A stretch of 64,000 nt of DNA from Stratiolaelaps scimitus (GCA_019614645.1 JABWDB010000002.1:19395501-19459500), one strand, 5' to 3'. Shown: positions 35,223 to 47,900, numbered from the stretch's first letter. The notes: generated from the sequence alone by a model not told the origin. Program-made: numbers and translations.

Positions 35223-35901
35223 CAATATGCAGTTATGGTAAAAATTGTCGTGGAAACCATTCCTATGCGTAGAATACATAAATAAATAAATAATAGTCAT
35301 TTCGATCATTGCATATCAATGATATGAATATGATAATTAACAGCCATGCCAAGTGTGCACGTATTGAATATTTCTTATTATATTCTTAAGATAATATATT
35401 CCTAGATGACAAGTCGCGACATTCTTCATTTATCCTGTTGAACTGGCTGTATCACTGTATCGGTGGCTTTGTCGTTGGTGGCGGTGTGTTCGTGCGATAT
35501 ATATTATGTTCGCCGGACCCTGTCCCAACTCCCGGCCACTATGGGTTATTAGCTGGCGGGATCGGAAGCTAGGTATAAGCGCATCAGCGGTCATTGTGTC
35601 ATCTCTTCATCCGCTGATACTTGCTGAAGTCTCATAACACATGTTTTCATAGCAATACCATATGGTGAATGCATACAGAACAAAGAGAGTGAGTGAGAGA
35701 GAGAGGCAGAGAACGATGTAGAAACGACAACTTAAACCCTTATTTGTATATCATAGGCACACAGACAGCCAGCGAGATATATCATATGTATGTACCTTTC
35801 GTTTGCTGTGTCGCCATCTTATGGCGATGGAACTAGGAATAGAACTGCCATTCGGGTGTGGGTCACTCGTGAGCGGATACGAACATTAACTCCCTTAAGC
35901 C

Positions 35902-35960
35902 ATATATATATATATATATGGGTCCGCAGAGAGTCTGTTTGCGACTGATCGCCACTCAGT
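35902..35960 (+). promoter_or_regulatory. Possible TATA/initiator promoter
   Basis: A TA array at 35902-35919 lies about 40 bases upstream of an arthropod-type TCAGT initiator at 35956-35960. Downstream is a short ATG frame at 36042 starting MKPALRFVALAI, which resembles a signal peptide, and it meets a GTAAAG donor match at 36099. The array may be only a microsatellite. Confidence 0.18.
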
Positions 35961-36711
35961 CTCCGTGTTCGCTCCCGAGTAGTCGCGTTTATGGTTTCGT
36001 CATCTTGAACGCCAGCTAGCTAGTGCACTTGCATCGCTAACATGAAACCGGCGTTGAGGTTCGTCGCTCTCGCGATTCGGGGAAAAATGACCTGTCAAGT
36101 AAAGCAGCATCGCCAGCGTTCGATGTAAACTAGACTACAATCGACTACCTAGCTCTTGCACGGCTCGTAAACGAGTCGCGCAGATGTGGCGCCCTCAGAA
36201 ACACTCTTAGAAGCGATCGTCATAGGCAACGATGAGCGGCGAAAGTCCGGCAACAAGTTTGTCCGAGGGAACAGAAAAAATCGATCCTGCACAAAGCTAA
36301 AAATCCCAATGTGTAGCCTATGCTGCCTGCCTGCCTGCCGTACGCCAGTATTGCATATACCGTCAAGAAGTTGTTGCTCATCGACGAACAACGCCACCTC
36401 GCCTATCATAGGGTTACAACAGCGTTTTTCTGATATTGTGTGCTCAGCGGTCGGAGCATTCATTGTTGATTTGTTTACGGCTGCTTTTTCCCTGTTTTCG
36501 GCTTTGCTGTGCGCCATCGCCGGGTCGCAGTTGATAGCCGCTACCTCAACAACAGTAGCACACCACTCGTAGTGTAGATGACGAATTCGACGAATCCGAA
36601 TGTTTACGCCGGTTTGCTGTTCGGTCACTGGTTTATTTTTTTTCGTTCGTTTTTGCTAATCGTAGGTTTCATTGCTCTCTCTCGCTCTCTCTGTCTCTCT
36701 CTCCTTTACAG

Positions 36712-36857
36712 GTGGGTAACTGATTGGCTTCATGCGGCCGCGTCCGGGCCGATTCTGCTGGACACGACTTGGCGGCAACCGAAAGCGGACTGTGTTTTTC
36801 TCCTCTGCTCGAAGGTGTTGTTTGTTGATGGTCGACACCGGCAAGCCTTTTGTTACG
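36712..36857 (+). CDS. Candidate exon with a very strong 3' splice site
   Basis: About 45 bases of almost pure CT end in TTTACAG at 36711, a textbook acceptor. The exon ends GTTACG before GTGAGC at 36858. An ATG at 36732 opens 42 codons that finish exactly at the donor in phase 0 (start MRPRPGRFCWTRLGG, end VDTGKPFVT). The frame one base over is also open and continues through the exon. Either reading fits a 5' exon; no family is recognised. Confidence 0.28.
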
Positions 36858-37328
36858 GTGAGCGAAGCCTACGAACCGTCATTGTCGGTGGTTGCATGGT
36901 GTCGTTGCTGTTGCTGTTACTGCGGTTGGTTTTGATGATGACGGCGAGTGGGTGCATCTGAGGGATAAATTGAAATTGTTTGACGATGATCAACGTGTGA
37001 TTAGTTCATGCTGCGGGGATTTCAGCAAATAGTTGTAGGCTACGCTTTTTCTATCGATTGGAGGAGTCGGGATTTAATAGATGGTAAGCCATGTACGTAT
37101 ATAGCAAACGTTCACGACCAACAGCTGAGAACGAACTGAGTTTCCCGAGTTTGCCGAGTTCAATGCGGCTGGTTATCTTTGGCAAGCTCTGGTCACATAC
37201 TCCTACACTTACTCTGGCGGCGAATTGCGCTTGATTCGATCACATCGTCGCTCGTGACGTCCTAATTCTCCTATGGGGTTTGTTGTCTGAGCGACTCCAA
37301 CACCAAGGAAATGTAGATCACAAGAAGA

Positions 37329-37658
37329 TCAAGAAGGTCGCACAAGATTGCCAATGTCGATCGCATGTGTTCTGGACACGGTCTCAGACACTTTCCTGAG
37401 CAGGACGATGACGACGTTAACATCACTGTTGCTCGAGGAATATTTGTAGTAGATATGATCCGCGCATTCATTCAAAAGGAGAATCCACCTTTTCTCGTCG
37501 ACATCCACATAACATGACAGACATATAAATACGCTGCTAGTCAGCTTAGAATTGTATGCCACCAGAACGAAGTGTTTGTGAGAACGCGAGCGTTTGTCTC
37601 TGCAGCATAAATAAACAAAATAAAATGAGAGTCGGTTGCTTACCGTCGTGCACTCCAT
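37329..37658 (-). CDS. Unrecognised 109-residue ORF
   Basis: From ATG 37658 the minus strand is open for 109 codons with a hydrophobic, Cys-containing first third and a mixed remainder (MECTTVSNRLSFYFVYLCC at the start, VLLRKVSETVSRTHAIDIG near the end). A GTAAGC donor match five codons after the ATG means it could instead be a short first exon. No domain identified. Confidence 0.17.
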   Translation of the reverse strand: MECTTVSNRLSFYFVYLCCRDKRSRSHKHFVLVAYNSKLTSSVFICLSCYVDVDEKRWILLLNECADHIYYKYSSSNSDVNVVIVLLRKVSETVSRTHAIDIGNLVRPS

Positions 37659-39229
37659 ATGTGTAACCTCTGTGGTAGCCAACGACCCACTAGTCTAATG
37701 GTGGTGGTCACTTGATGGCTATGATGTAGAACGTTGGCCAGATGATTATTCTGTTGGCTGGCGAGCAGCATTGGCCCAGCGTCGGTGAATTCAATCGAAA
37801 TGTCCGCTGTTTGTCATCGCCCTTCTCGTTCCGATGCGTTCGTCTCTCGACGTTGCGAGCTATACGCAGTCGCTCCTCCTGTGGTCTCCAACAAAATATC
37901 AAGCGGGCGATATTTAGTTGTTGCTTTTTTGTTTTTCGCCATTCTTGCCGTTTTTTTTTTATTGTGGCCAACCCGGTGATGGCCGCCGCTCTCAGCGGCA
38001 TTGGCATTGCTTTGGGTCGTCTTGTTCATATTGTGGCGCGCCATCGTTCGTCGTGGCGGCTTCTATGAAGCTGCCGAAATCCTTCGCGGTGAGCCGTCTG
38101 CCGTCGATGTATCTACTGTCGTCAGGCCACCAGACCAAAAAAAAGCCTATATACAACACGGGCTTCTTTTTAGGGACACCGATCCGCTTGCGATGCCTTG
38201 GGGGCGTCTCACCTAAATACGCATTGCTCCTCTGCCTCTGGGGCGGCGAGTTTCCGACCTTTCGGATAGACAACGTCTATATACGAGTAGCTAGTGAGTG
38301 TTTCACGCGACATCCACGCGCCTCCTCTTCCGCTACCCCGCGGTAGTATTAGGTGAGCGGATAGAAGGGCCTTGTAACGTTTAAGCCGTATGGAGACAAG
38401 CTACCGATGTTCTGGCGTGTCCATGTCTGTTGCTATTTACCTGAACACGTATTTAGCTGTGGTGTTCGTCGCTTATCCGTTGCGGGATCGAATAACCAAC
38501 CGACCGCAGCGAGTGCTCATCAGCGCGGGTCCTCGCTCCCACGAGAAGAGGCCCTTCCATATTTTTGTGGATCTTGCATAATGCGTCGGCTCATACTCCT
38601 CTCATTCCCTACGGTCGTGTGCACTTTTTCCATCGGCGCGACCCATGGGCACACATGTCGATTCGACCTTCTCATACTGGTGCTAGTGTCGTCGACAACA
38701 ACGACGACAACAATCCTAATCCCGAGTGGCACGGTTGGCATGGATCTAACTGACGGGAGATATCTTATTATTTTCCCCCACGACCTGAGATCTGTTTAAT
38801 CTTTCGTATGGATTACCTTATTAATGATTCTTCAAAAAATGTAGGTCAACCTTCACATCATGCTGCGTTCACGTCGTCTCAATTCTAGCGAATAATATCT
38901 AATCGCATTTGAAATTCGAAATCGATAATCCGCCCCCTTCCACACGAGAGGGCTTCCGTCCGCCTCCGGGACATCGCCGCATCCTCACCATTGGCTCTAT
39001 CACTCAGTGTCTGTATGTCGTCTTCTCTTGAAGTTCCCACTAGTAGGCGTAATAGTAGCTGTATGCTATTCTCTCTGTCAGTATGACGACCATTAACCAT
39101 TACTGTTCAGATAAACTACTGTTTAACAGGGCTACTTGTCTAGAGCTTAGCAGCGTACGCACTCACTGGGTACGCTTGACACCGGTATCATGTCCCGTAC
39201 CGCCGGTTCTGACCACCTCAGCAGTGTCA

Positions 39230-40520
39230 CCGTCATCGTCGACGTCGTCCGTCGACGGCGGCGGCAGTGACGCCTGACATCGCTGTCTTTCGATCTGTCT
39301 GATCGACTGATCTTCGTGGTGAATTTACGTTTCGTGGTGGTGGTGGTGGTCGCCGCCCCGCTACTGTTGTTAGTCTTGCTGCCCCAGTACTCGGGCGTTA
39401 CGCTCCCGTAAAGGAAGCGGTTAAATTGCTTCCCGATCAGTGACAGTGACCGCGGCGACAGGCGACAGCATCATCGCCAGCCGCAGCATCTAAAGTAGAG
39501 TCGTTCGTATACGATCTGGCGGGCCTCGTCAGCGGCCTCGTCAGCCATTCGATTGAGAAGCAGAGAAGCCGCTAGGTAACGGCGGACTGCGATCGCTTGG
39601 GCCGAGCCGAGCCGAGCGCTCGTTCGACTGACGCCGATGGCGGGAGTTACCGGCGACAATCGTCTAAATAGCGCGCGCTCGTCTGTACGTCTCTCAACGG
39701 CCATCTCTGTATATATAGCACTGTGTAGTGTACAGTGACACTGTACACATGTGTGTCTATACGGGTGTTTGTTTGCGTGTGTGTGTGTGTGTGTTGGTAC
39801 GCTGATGCCGCCACGGCCTCAACGGCATCACAGCCAATGATAATGATACAATTAATGAGTATAATAATAACAATACAATTGATATTGATTCCATCTTGCT
39901 GCATCATTGACCACAACGACGACAATACCAACATGCACACACACATACACAGGCAGCGGACACCCATCTCCGTGAGCTCTCTCACACAGACACCATGGGT
40001 CGATGCCGTAGAGAGACGATGTGCTTCTCTTCGGCTTTACTTTGATCCGCATCCTCGTCTGGCATCTGTGTGAGTGCGTATGTTGCTTTACGAGGGACAG
40101 CTGCTGCGAATACGGGGTGACGGCCTCAACGACAGCGACAATCGCCGCGACAACGACAAGAACAACAATGGACGAGCTGTTAGATATGGAGCGGTCCCCG
40201 TCCGCAGACAGAGGTGGTTTGGTACTCGGCAGCCGTCAGAGCTGGCTGCCACAGTGACCCGGAAGAAGCGACTACAACTGCAGTGGGAGCACAACAGCAG
40301 CAGCAGCACTACCGGCAGTTCAGAGCTTGACAGAGGCTCTCACCACTCGGCCAGCGTCCGCCTCTCAGCGGGGTTCGCAGTGCTCGCTGTACATGGCCAC
40401 ATACGTTAGTGGCAGTATTCTGTGCGTGCATGAGCCGACCGTTCAATAGACTGACCCTCGGTGTGAGGGGCGGGGGGGTGGACTGGATCAGAGAGCGGTG
40501 ACCGACACCGGCACAGGTCT
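39230..40520. other. GC-rich island, probable promoter
   Basis: GTG and GAC/CAG runs, a TG dinucleotide run near 39776-39795, a TATA box at 39710 and a palindrome at 39728. An ATG in an excellent context at 40168 (ACA ACA before ATGG) opens only 29 codons starting MDELLDMERSPSADRGG. Another plus frame at 40080-40409 is 109 codons with an SSSSTTGSS run. No donor matches either, so coding is unproven. Confidence 0.3.
39710..39748 (+). promoter_or_regulatory. TATA box followed by a perfect 21-bp palindrome
   Basis: TATATATA at 39710-39717 is followed at 39728-39748 by GTGTACAGTG, a central A and CACTGTACAC, a perfect 10-bp inverted repeat. The palindrome spans the region where transcription would start, which suggests an operator-like site for a dimeric factor or an RNA hairpin at the 5' end. 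The binding factor is unknown. Confidence 0.4.
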
Positions 40521-41093
40521 GATCAACGACTGCTCTGATCGCCTCACGACTCTGGGAAAAATTGTCGAACGACTCCCACCGTTCGGTCCTCTATCAACGC
40601 CGTACGTAACGCCGTCTGTTCGCAATGCCGTCGGTTGCAGAATCGGATCAAGTGCTGCTGCTCCTCCTGGCGACTATTTTCGTTCGTTCTTCTCTGTTCC
40701 GTTTGGCTTCCCGATCGCAATGCGTAGTGCTGAGAGTATAATAGGTCCATCCATCCAGGTCTTCATACTCAGTCTCAGGATAGTCAGCAGCTTAGACTTC
40801 GATTATTAAGCATTATTCGATGCCAAGAGGTGAAAACCGCGATGAATGAAGTCGCTGTCCAATGGAGCCGATTGAAATAGCGTGACGTTGTGGTGACTAT
40901 GCCGGTGACTCATGACCACTCGACGTCGATAGCGACCGAGGTAGCGTCCGAGCTATCGTATCGTGGCTGTGTTCAAGGGAGTTTTTCTTTATGCGCATCG
41001 TGTAATCCTCACACAATGAGCTATAGCCATCTCATCGTATCAAATGCCAAATGCTCAGAGTGACGAGACCGCAACTTCTACTAATCCCCATTG

Positions 41094-41116
41094 TAATAAT
41101 AATAATAATAATAATA
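41094..41116. repeat. (AAT)n microsatellite
   Basis: About seven AAT units, the longest uninterrupted AAT run noticed. Confidence 0.85.
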
Positions 41117-41899
41117 GGCCTACTTTTACGGATATGTTTGGTACCCAGGGTGGGGCATTAACCATTCCCTGTCTATCGAATGGGCGTCAAGTATCGGTTA
41201 TCGTGTTTTTTTTTGGTGTTCAGTTTGCATGATAACGAAACGGATCTATGTATTATTATTATTATTTATGTTTATTAGCACGAACAGGGAAACGAAGCAC
41301 AAATAGTCCAACAAAGACGTGCGAGCTGTCGTTTTGTCGATGCGCCTGGTGTACCGACTGGCATTGAAGTAATCAAGTCTTTAATTTTTGTACTATACGA
41401 ACTGATTGAAAATTGACCACCAATAACCAAGTGATCGCAAAACGTATTGAAGATCCTCGCGGACAGTTTCGTGATGATATGAGCCTGTCTGTTCGATATC
41501 TACATGCACTATCTGATTCATGAATGTCTACTAATCTGGTCGGTGCATGTTGGCGAAACGACCGGTGGAATTGACATCTTTATTTAATATTCTCTGAAAA
41601 AGTGAAGTCTGTACAGTCTTCAGCACAGTTTCACTGGCAGTTAGCCGCTATAGCCATGTTCGCTGTGCCGGAGTTCCGTGGGAACAATGGCCCTCTTGAC
41701 CAGGGCCGACCTCAAGCGCTAGTATATGCCAATTTTAGGACGTCGACGCGACCCCGTTGGCGAATAAGAGAGTGTGGTTCTTAGATGTAGACTTTCTCGT
41801 CATATTTCATAACGTCATCATCTCCATACAGGCCCTGTGATCATATGAAAAAACTTTAGAAAAAATACAAAGACGTTCCGCAAGGGGTAAAGGTAAAGG

Positions 41900-41995
41900 T
41901 TTATTGGTTTATTGAAGGAGCTGCAATTTTACAATGCGTAAGCTCTCTTATACGTCACACGGCAGGGCTCGAACCTGCCGTGTGACATAGGGTGA
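41900..41995 (-). mobile_element. tRNA-type SINE copy (family copy B)
   Basis: Reading the minus strand, a GGTTCGAGCCC B box sits in a T-arm-like hairpin with a 13-bp perfect stem and a 7-base TTCGAGC loop (41954-41986). It is followed by GTATAAGAGAGCTTACGCATTG and a GCAGCTCC core, and the tail ends in two AATAAACC repeats. The tail matches copy C almost exactly. An A box is not evident. Flanking target-site duplications could not be established by eye. Confidence 0.65.
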
Positions 41996-42203
41996 CCTTC
42001 AACATATATTCACCAGTAGCATTACCGTCGAATGGGATCAGAAACTCAAAACATCTCCTCATTAATTCAATTATGGCCAATGGGCAGTTGTTTAGCGATC
42101 CGTGGAACGAGCATAAGTCAACGTAATGCACACGTGATGCTATTGTTTATACCTTCGAGTCCTTTTCTCTCAGATGTATCCGACAAGCGTCGTTGTGTAA
42201 GTT

Positions 42204-42290
42204 TATACAATACTTCTCTCTCTCTCTCTCCGTATACAATACTTATCTCTCTCTCTCTCTGTATACGATACTTATCTCTCTCTCTCTCAC
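42204..42290. repeat. 29-bp minisatellite, three tandem units
   Basis: Three units begin at 42204, 42233 and 42262. Each is TATACNATACTT followed by a CT run. The unit length is not a multiple of three, so it is unlikely to be coding. The last unit ends in a CT-rich tract followed by CACGCCAG, a fair splice acceptor at 42295. Confidence 0.8.
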
Positions 42291-43213
42291 GCCAGCACCC
42301 TTAGACACTCCGAACTCTGTCTGCAACAGCAGACTGGCAGAACGCTGTTGTCCGCTCGCTGACGTCGGGCCCACAGCGAGCACTGTCCACTGCTCCGGTC
42401 TTCTGCGCTGTTCGAGCGGTGCTTCATTTGTCAAGTCTGCCAAAAGGCGAGGCCACCCAGATGAGCGCCACGAAGCCGGCTGTGGAATAAGGTGTTAGCG
42501 CGATGTCGGATGACACTGTCGCGCCTGTGGAGACGCCCACAGCAGGCGCCCGCAGCTCTTGGCGTCGTGTTGTCGACACCAACCCCCCCGTCGAAGCGCC
42601 GCGTCCGAGGGGTGATGACGTCAGGATGATGGCAACAAAATATCTCTTTGCCCGAAGGAACCACGGGGCATCTGTTTCCGGGACGTGACTGCGCATAGAG
42701 AGAAACGCTATCGATAGAACCTGACGAGATGAGCCCGTCGTAACACCGCGTGCGTTCGTGTTTCTCATATGTCGACGATAGAAGAACGAGGACCGGGTCA
42801 ACACTTACCCTACGTGCTATTTAGCTTAAAGTGAGATCTCGAAGATATCTATCAATTGTTTCAACAAACCATTTGTTGTCTACCGTAAATAAGCGGAAGT
42901 CCTATTATAACTGGATAAAGTGATGTTTGTTTTGATGTGGAGACTTTCCGCTAGAGACAGAGATACGGAGACAGCTCGTCTTGTGTGAGATGAGTTTTGG
43001 ATTTACAAAGTACAAATGACGTGTAGGCTACCATAACACCAGCGTTCCGATTCTCTCCCTTATTGCTAGCTTAGCAGTAATTTCGCTGGTTTTTGTTGTA
43101 ACTATAATTTCATTATTAATTTCTTCGTTATTAGTAGCCGTTTGATCTGCAGCCTCCATCGGCGAGTTGCTCGCGCGAAGCATTCGGCCTAATTCGAAAA
43201 GCAGATACTGCTT

Positions 43214-43597
43214 TTAAATTCCGTCAGCATCGTCTCTGCTTGTGACACCAGTGAACGAGTTCCCTTGGAATACCACATCTTGCCCCTCCCGCGCGCGATT
43301 GCGCTCTTTGAGCAAAACATCCAAATGGGGTTTCGGCTGTGCGCGTTTGACTATTTCAGCGATTTCTGCATGCCACCCGCAGTCGCGTTAGGATAAGCGG
43401 TTTTCGCGCACTTGTCAAAACGGCCCGAGGCGGGCATCCCCACGCATCTCGACTTTGCCTAGATGAATTTCTCTAGTCCTCTTCTTCTCCTTTTGAATGT
43501 TAAATTTTGAGCCTTTGTTCCTTGCTACGGCCGCTGTGGCTGATACCTCCTCCATAGTAGTGTGCCCCTCGTCGAACTTGCTAGCAAAAGAATGAGT
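43214..43597 (-). pseudogene. Broken 128-codon reading frame, possible mobile-element or gene remnant
   Basis: One minus-strand frame runs 128 codons to TAA at 43214 with only two internal stops, TGA and TAA nine codons apart near the middle. Both halves look coding: a basic stretch SKFNIQKEKKRTREIHLGKV in the first, and HAEIAEIVKRAQPKPHLDVL in the second. The flanks (43600-44000) stay open on both strands and are GC-rich. A decayed gag-like ORF of a retroelement is one option; no motif proves it. The two stops may instead mark an intron. Confidence 0.2.
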
Positions 43598-44000
43598 TTA
43601 TGCTTCTTGCCAGCCTTGCAGCTGCAACCGCATCTGCAAGGGTGCCCCCTGGCTTTCGGTGTACCACCGCGTTTCGTCCCTCGAGGCGGCGAAGGGGAGG
43701 TCTCCTGCTTTCGAGGCTATGCAGGCGATGGTTACTGTAGAAGCTCGCCTCTCTGAGGATCAGTCTCTGGCGCAGTATTCTCTCGTAACTGCACTCGCCT
43801 CATTCTTGCGGGAGGCCGCGACAGATCCCCACGAAATATTCCTGTACCCGAGCGGCTGCAAGCGCGCATGCGATAAAAAAAATAGCAGAAGGGCGCCGGT
43901 GTCTGTGGCCGGATTCTGCTGTTCTACGGCGATTACTGCTGCTGTCACACCTAACAACGACAACTAACAGGGAGAAGAACCGAGAAGGCGTACTCGACCG

Positions 44001-44197
44001 ATGGGACCAGCAGCAAATACCTGTGCGGTACGCAATGAGGCAATGGAGGAACGACAGAGCCCTATGGCTTGGGCCAGTTACAGTCGCGTTTTCGCGCGGG
44101 TTCCCTACGGCGGCCCGACGGTCTCTGGAGGCTTCCACGCATCTTCCAATAGTAACAATAATAACAATGAGTTCCTTGAAACAGTAATAAAATCGCG
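44001..44197 (+). CDS. Candidate first coding exon
   Basis: An ATG at 44001 opens 65 codons plus two bases ending ATCGCG before GTGAGTG, a strong donor at 44198. It begins MGPAANTCAVRNEAMEERQ and contains a run of Asn and Ser (SSNSNNNNN) typical of disordered arthropod regulator sequences. Without splicing, the frame ends at the TGA formed across the donor. No family recognised. Confidence 0.25.
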
Positions 44198-44299
44198 GTG
44201 AGTGTATGTCCCAGACCGTGATCTGCATGAGGCGATTGTTTTAACATTATGCTTCGCTAGCCAGGCGTCTGTTCGGCCAATGACATGGCGCATGAGGAA

Positions 44300-47200
44300 T
44301 ATACTCAATGAATACCGTGATTCTCTCAAAGTATCGCAGCTTCGCTGTTGATCACCACAAGGGTTAAAATCGAACAGATGAACATGTCCAATTTCGTATC
44401 TATACTCGGTATACCTGCTAAATAGGTGTTTGAATGAAGCCAACAATAGTGGCAAGGATGTGAGCCCCTTCAATGTTTGGTGAAGCTGCTGGTTGACTAG
44501 CAGCTTCACATAATAATAGCTGTGGGGTTTCATTCGTTCGACTCTGTACACATAATAATAATAATAGCAACGACAACGATATATTTGAAGTTACTTTTGC
44601 CAGCACGTTGTGAAGTGTCACCGGCATTATCGGCTACTCGAGATGAGCTCGAGTTCCTATTCCTCTGTTCGATTTCTTCCCCCGCTCGCGGGCTACAAGA
44701 CAAGCAGTTTTGAACGGCTTCAGAACGAGCGGCACGAGGGAGATCGCCGCTCCCGCCGCCGTCCAGCGATGCCACGACCGGCACCAGCGTCAGCACGTCT
44801 GCCAACAAGCTGAGAAAAAAAATTATCTATTTCCTTCGAGCTGGTGAGTCGTCCGTCGACTCGATGTGTGGCCAAACGTGCACTCTGGGTCAATCTCCCC
44901 AAACAGATCAGAGCCGCTACGTTATCAATCGGGCCCAAGCTCCCGAGCCGGCTCTTGAGCTCGAAAGCGAGTTCAACATGTCGTCCATAGCACGTCCCTG
45001 CCACCAACACCCGCCTATTTCCAGCCCGCTGGTCTTCCCTTCCTGATCTTCCTTTGCACGCGCGCGGCTCGCGTTCCGCGTTTGTTCCAGAATGCGATCA
45101 AGGCTGGATGCGACGCAGACCATGACGACGACAATAATTAGAATGAGACGTTGAGAAAATCTTAGGTAGCGTCACAGGCGATGAAAGGATATTGGGCTGG
45201 CCACCTGGTTCGGTGTTCTCGCCAGGCAGACCAGACCGCCTGGATGAGTGCTCGTGCGCGAGTGATATATATATACAAGGCTTTGAATGGGACCGGCACC
45301 ATTTGAAGAGCTGGGGAAGAGGTGGGAGAATTAACAAAGAGATTTCTCGCACGCAGCGGAAATATGGAAAAGCTGTGAGGACACTGGCGCGAGGCGTTTG
45401 CAGTGGTCACACTTGGTCTCATCTACTTCGAACGTTGGGCGAATTTCACTATGCTGCCGACAGCCAACGGTCGCGGTGTTTGGGAAGCCTGGAAGTTTGA
45501 GTATCGCAGCGGCCAAAAAAAATCATCAGATCTAACCTGCCCAATACGCCTAATGTGACTTTCGAAAAAGCAATATTTGGTTAACAAAATCATCATTATA
45601 TAGCCGTTCGTAGCCGTCCGTAGGTTATGCCTGTACGGAGCAGCAATGTTAGTGAGCGTTTTTGCGGTTCCCGATATAGATGGGTGCTCGCTTGGGGTTT
45701 GCTAACCAGAAGCAATAGCGCTCCGCTGTTGAACGGAAGCTAGACACATTAACTTGGGAAGAATAATGAGAAATTAGAATAAGCTGATCAAGCAAAACAG
45801 CTACAGACGGGCGATCGCAAACACTCAACTGATTAATGTGGCTTCGAGTTATATACGGTGTATTACGGTGTAAATGATCCGTCGCCCCACCCACCAACGC
45901 CGACAGCTGCACGGTGGTCTACCCACCGGTGAAAGATATGCTTGTGCCAGTGGAGCTGAACGCTCTATGCTACCCGGGTGGTCTCTGTCATTGATGGACA
46001 GTGAAGCGGCTAGCTAGCTGTTAAATGGTGGCCTGGCGAATTACCATGGGCCTGCACTGTTCCTGTTTCAATGCGTGTCCTTATTTCTCCTTCATCCCTT
46101 GAACAGTAAACGCGTCGTCTCCCTCATCCTGCTCTCCTAGTTCGCACAGCAAAGCGACTTTGGTAGACAAACCCCTACGAGCGCATACTTGAAAGATCTG
46201 TTTCCCTGAATCTAGAGTGGCAAGAAAAGAGCTGCGACATCTTTTGACTGTGTTACGTATTGGCGCTTGCGCCGAGGAGGGTCTCGCGCTGTGCTCTATG
46301 TAGAATATGCACTGCCGCGCGATGACTCATAACAATATGTTTCGATGAAAAGGGTCAAACTCATAGAACCACATGCAAGCAAGCTATACATATGTACGTA
46401 TATGTAAAATAGCATTATCTCGGAACGAAGGCTTCGAGAACTGTGGCTGTGTAGGTAGGATCGACTTTCGCTGTTATGAAATAGACGCTCAGGTGAAAAT
46501 CAGTTACTCATGTGTTCATGTCATGGCAGTGGCGCGAACAGCGTCGTTTGTCGCAGAAAACCATTTATACGTAATCATTCGAAATAAACTAGTCTCATCC
46601 AGTACACTATTCTGCACAGGTTACAATATATAACATAATGTGTACAGTTCACCACGTACATTAGCAGTGTCGCAGAATAATCCATCATGGGTACCATCAT
46701 CTGTTAATTGGCCGGAGAGTGTTCTAGATGTTGTACTGTAAATAGATGTATCGTAGATATATACTGCTGTGAACATATCAAATTCTGGTCACCGTGAACG
46801 AATGACGAGTGAAAGCACAGAGTCCAGGGAGGAGATTATTGATAATACTTTCAATGTGATTTCCATCCCATGGAGTTCACCAAGGAGAAAGCGTTGAGGT
46901 GCTATACGAGAGCATGATTTTATTACAGAAGCATTCAAATCCGTCCGTGTACTTCACGGGTGTCTTCTTGCCAACCAACACATAGCATCATCATCACTTC
47001 ACCGATGGCGGTGATTGCTGAGTGTTCAATGACTTCCGAGGGTAGCGGAGTTCGCTCGTCGTGATCCGCACCGAATACACCGGTCGCTACATGGGGATTT
47101 TTCCAAATCCTCAGAAACTCCGGATCAGCTCGAAGTTGAGCCGTGTAAAGGACACTGTCCAAGAGTGCTTCTCGTCCACAAGCACACCTTCTATCCCCTT

Positions 47201-47900
47201 GTCGTATGCGTTGTTTCGTTATCTAGCTCTGACAGCATCTTCATCCACATAGGCCAGAAACCGTTGAACTTCGTATTGTGTTTCAAGGTGTTCTCGCCTC
47301 GACTAAAAGACAATTGGAACAGATACAGGAACGTTCCTTTCTTTGGAGCAGAGCCTCTATTAGACATTAAATCCTATGCGCTATTATACGAAATAGCGAT
47401 GATTATGATGATAACAACGCGTGTAGATATGTATGAATAATTCGTAACGATTACCTCCCGCAATCATATCACTTGAGAAAGCATATTATACAATACATGC
47501 ACACTAATATGGCTGTGTATATGGGCGAGCTCAAATCAACGGCAATTTCAACAACGGAAAATCCGCGGTAGCATAATATTCGCAATGGTGTCTGCATACA
47601 AACATACCCTACTCAAATTCCAGCCCACTATGGTTCAAACTTTACCAAATATTTTCATTATTATTATTATTATTACTACTATCATACATTGTGGACATCC
47701 ACAAAAGGCGCAATGACGAACTATTGCTGTAGCAGTATTCGTAATAGCGATCAACCTTCCTGCTCGTTCGTGTAGTTCCGATTATTAACTCGATTACAAT
47801 GTAATGACTGCTGCAGCAGCAGCAGCCGCCGCAGCACCGATATGTTCACCACCCAATTGATAATTACAGCTAATAATAACGATGTGATGATGCAGCGGAT
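44300..47900. other. Mixed stretch, no firm gene
   Basis: Between 44600 and 45500 both strands stay open in several short frames (for example 44720-45010 minus and 44864-45046 plus) with GC-rich composition. A TA run at 45264-45275 could act as a TATA element. From 46935 to 47440 open frames overlap on both strands, none with a matching splice pattern. I cannot choose a coding strand for any of these. Confidence 0.3.

Noticed and set aside
46935..47440. Minus-strand gene fragment with a possible frameshift near 47190
   Set aside because: Both strands and more than one frame look equally coding-like here; I could not separate signal from chance.
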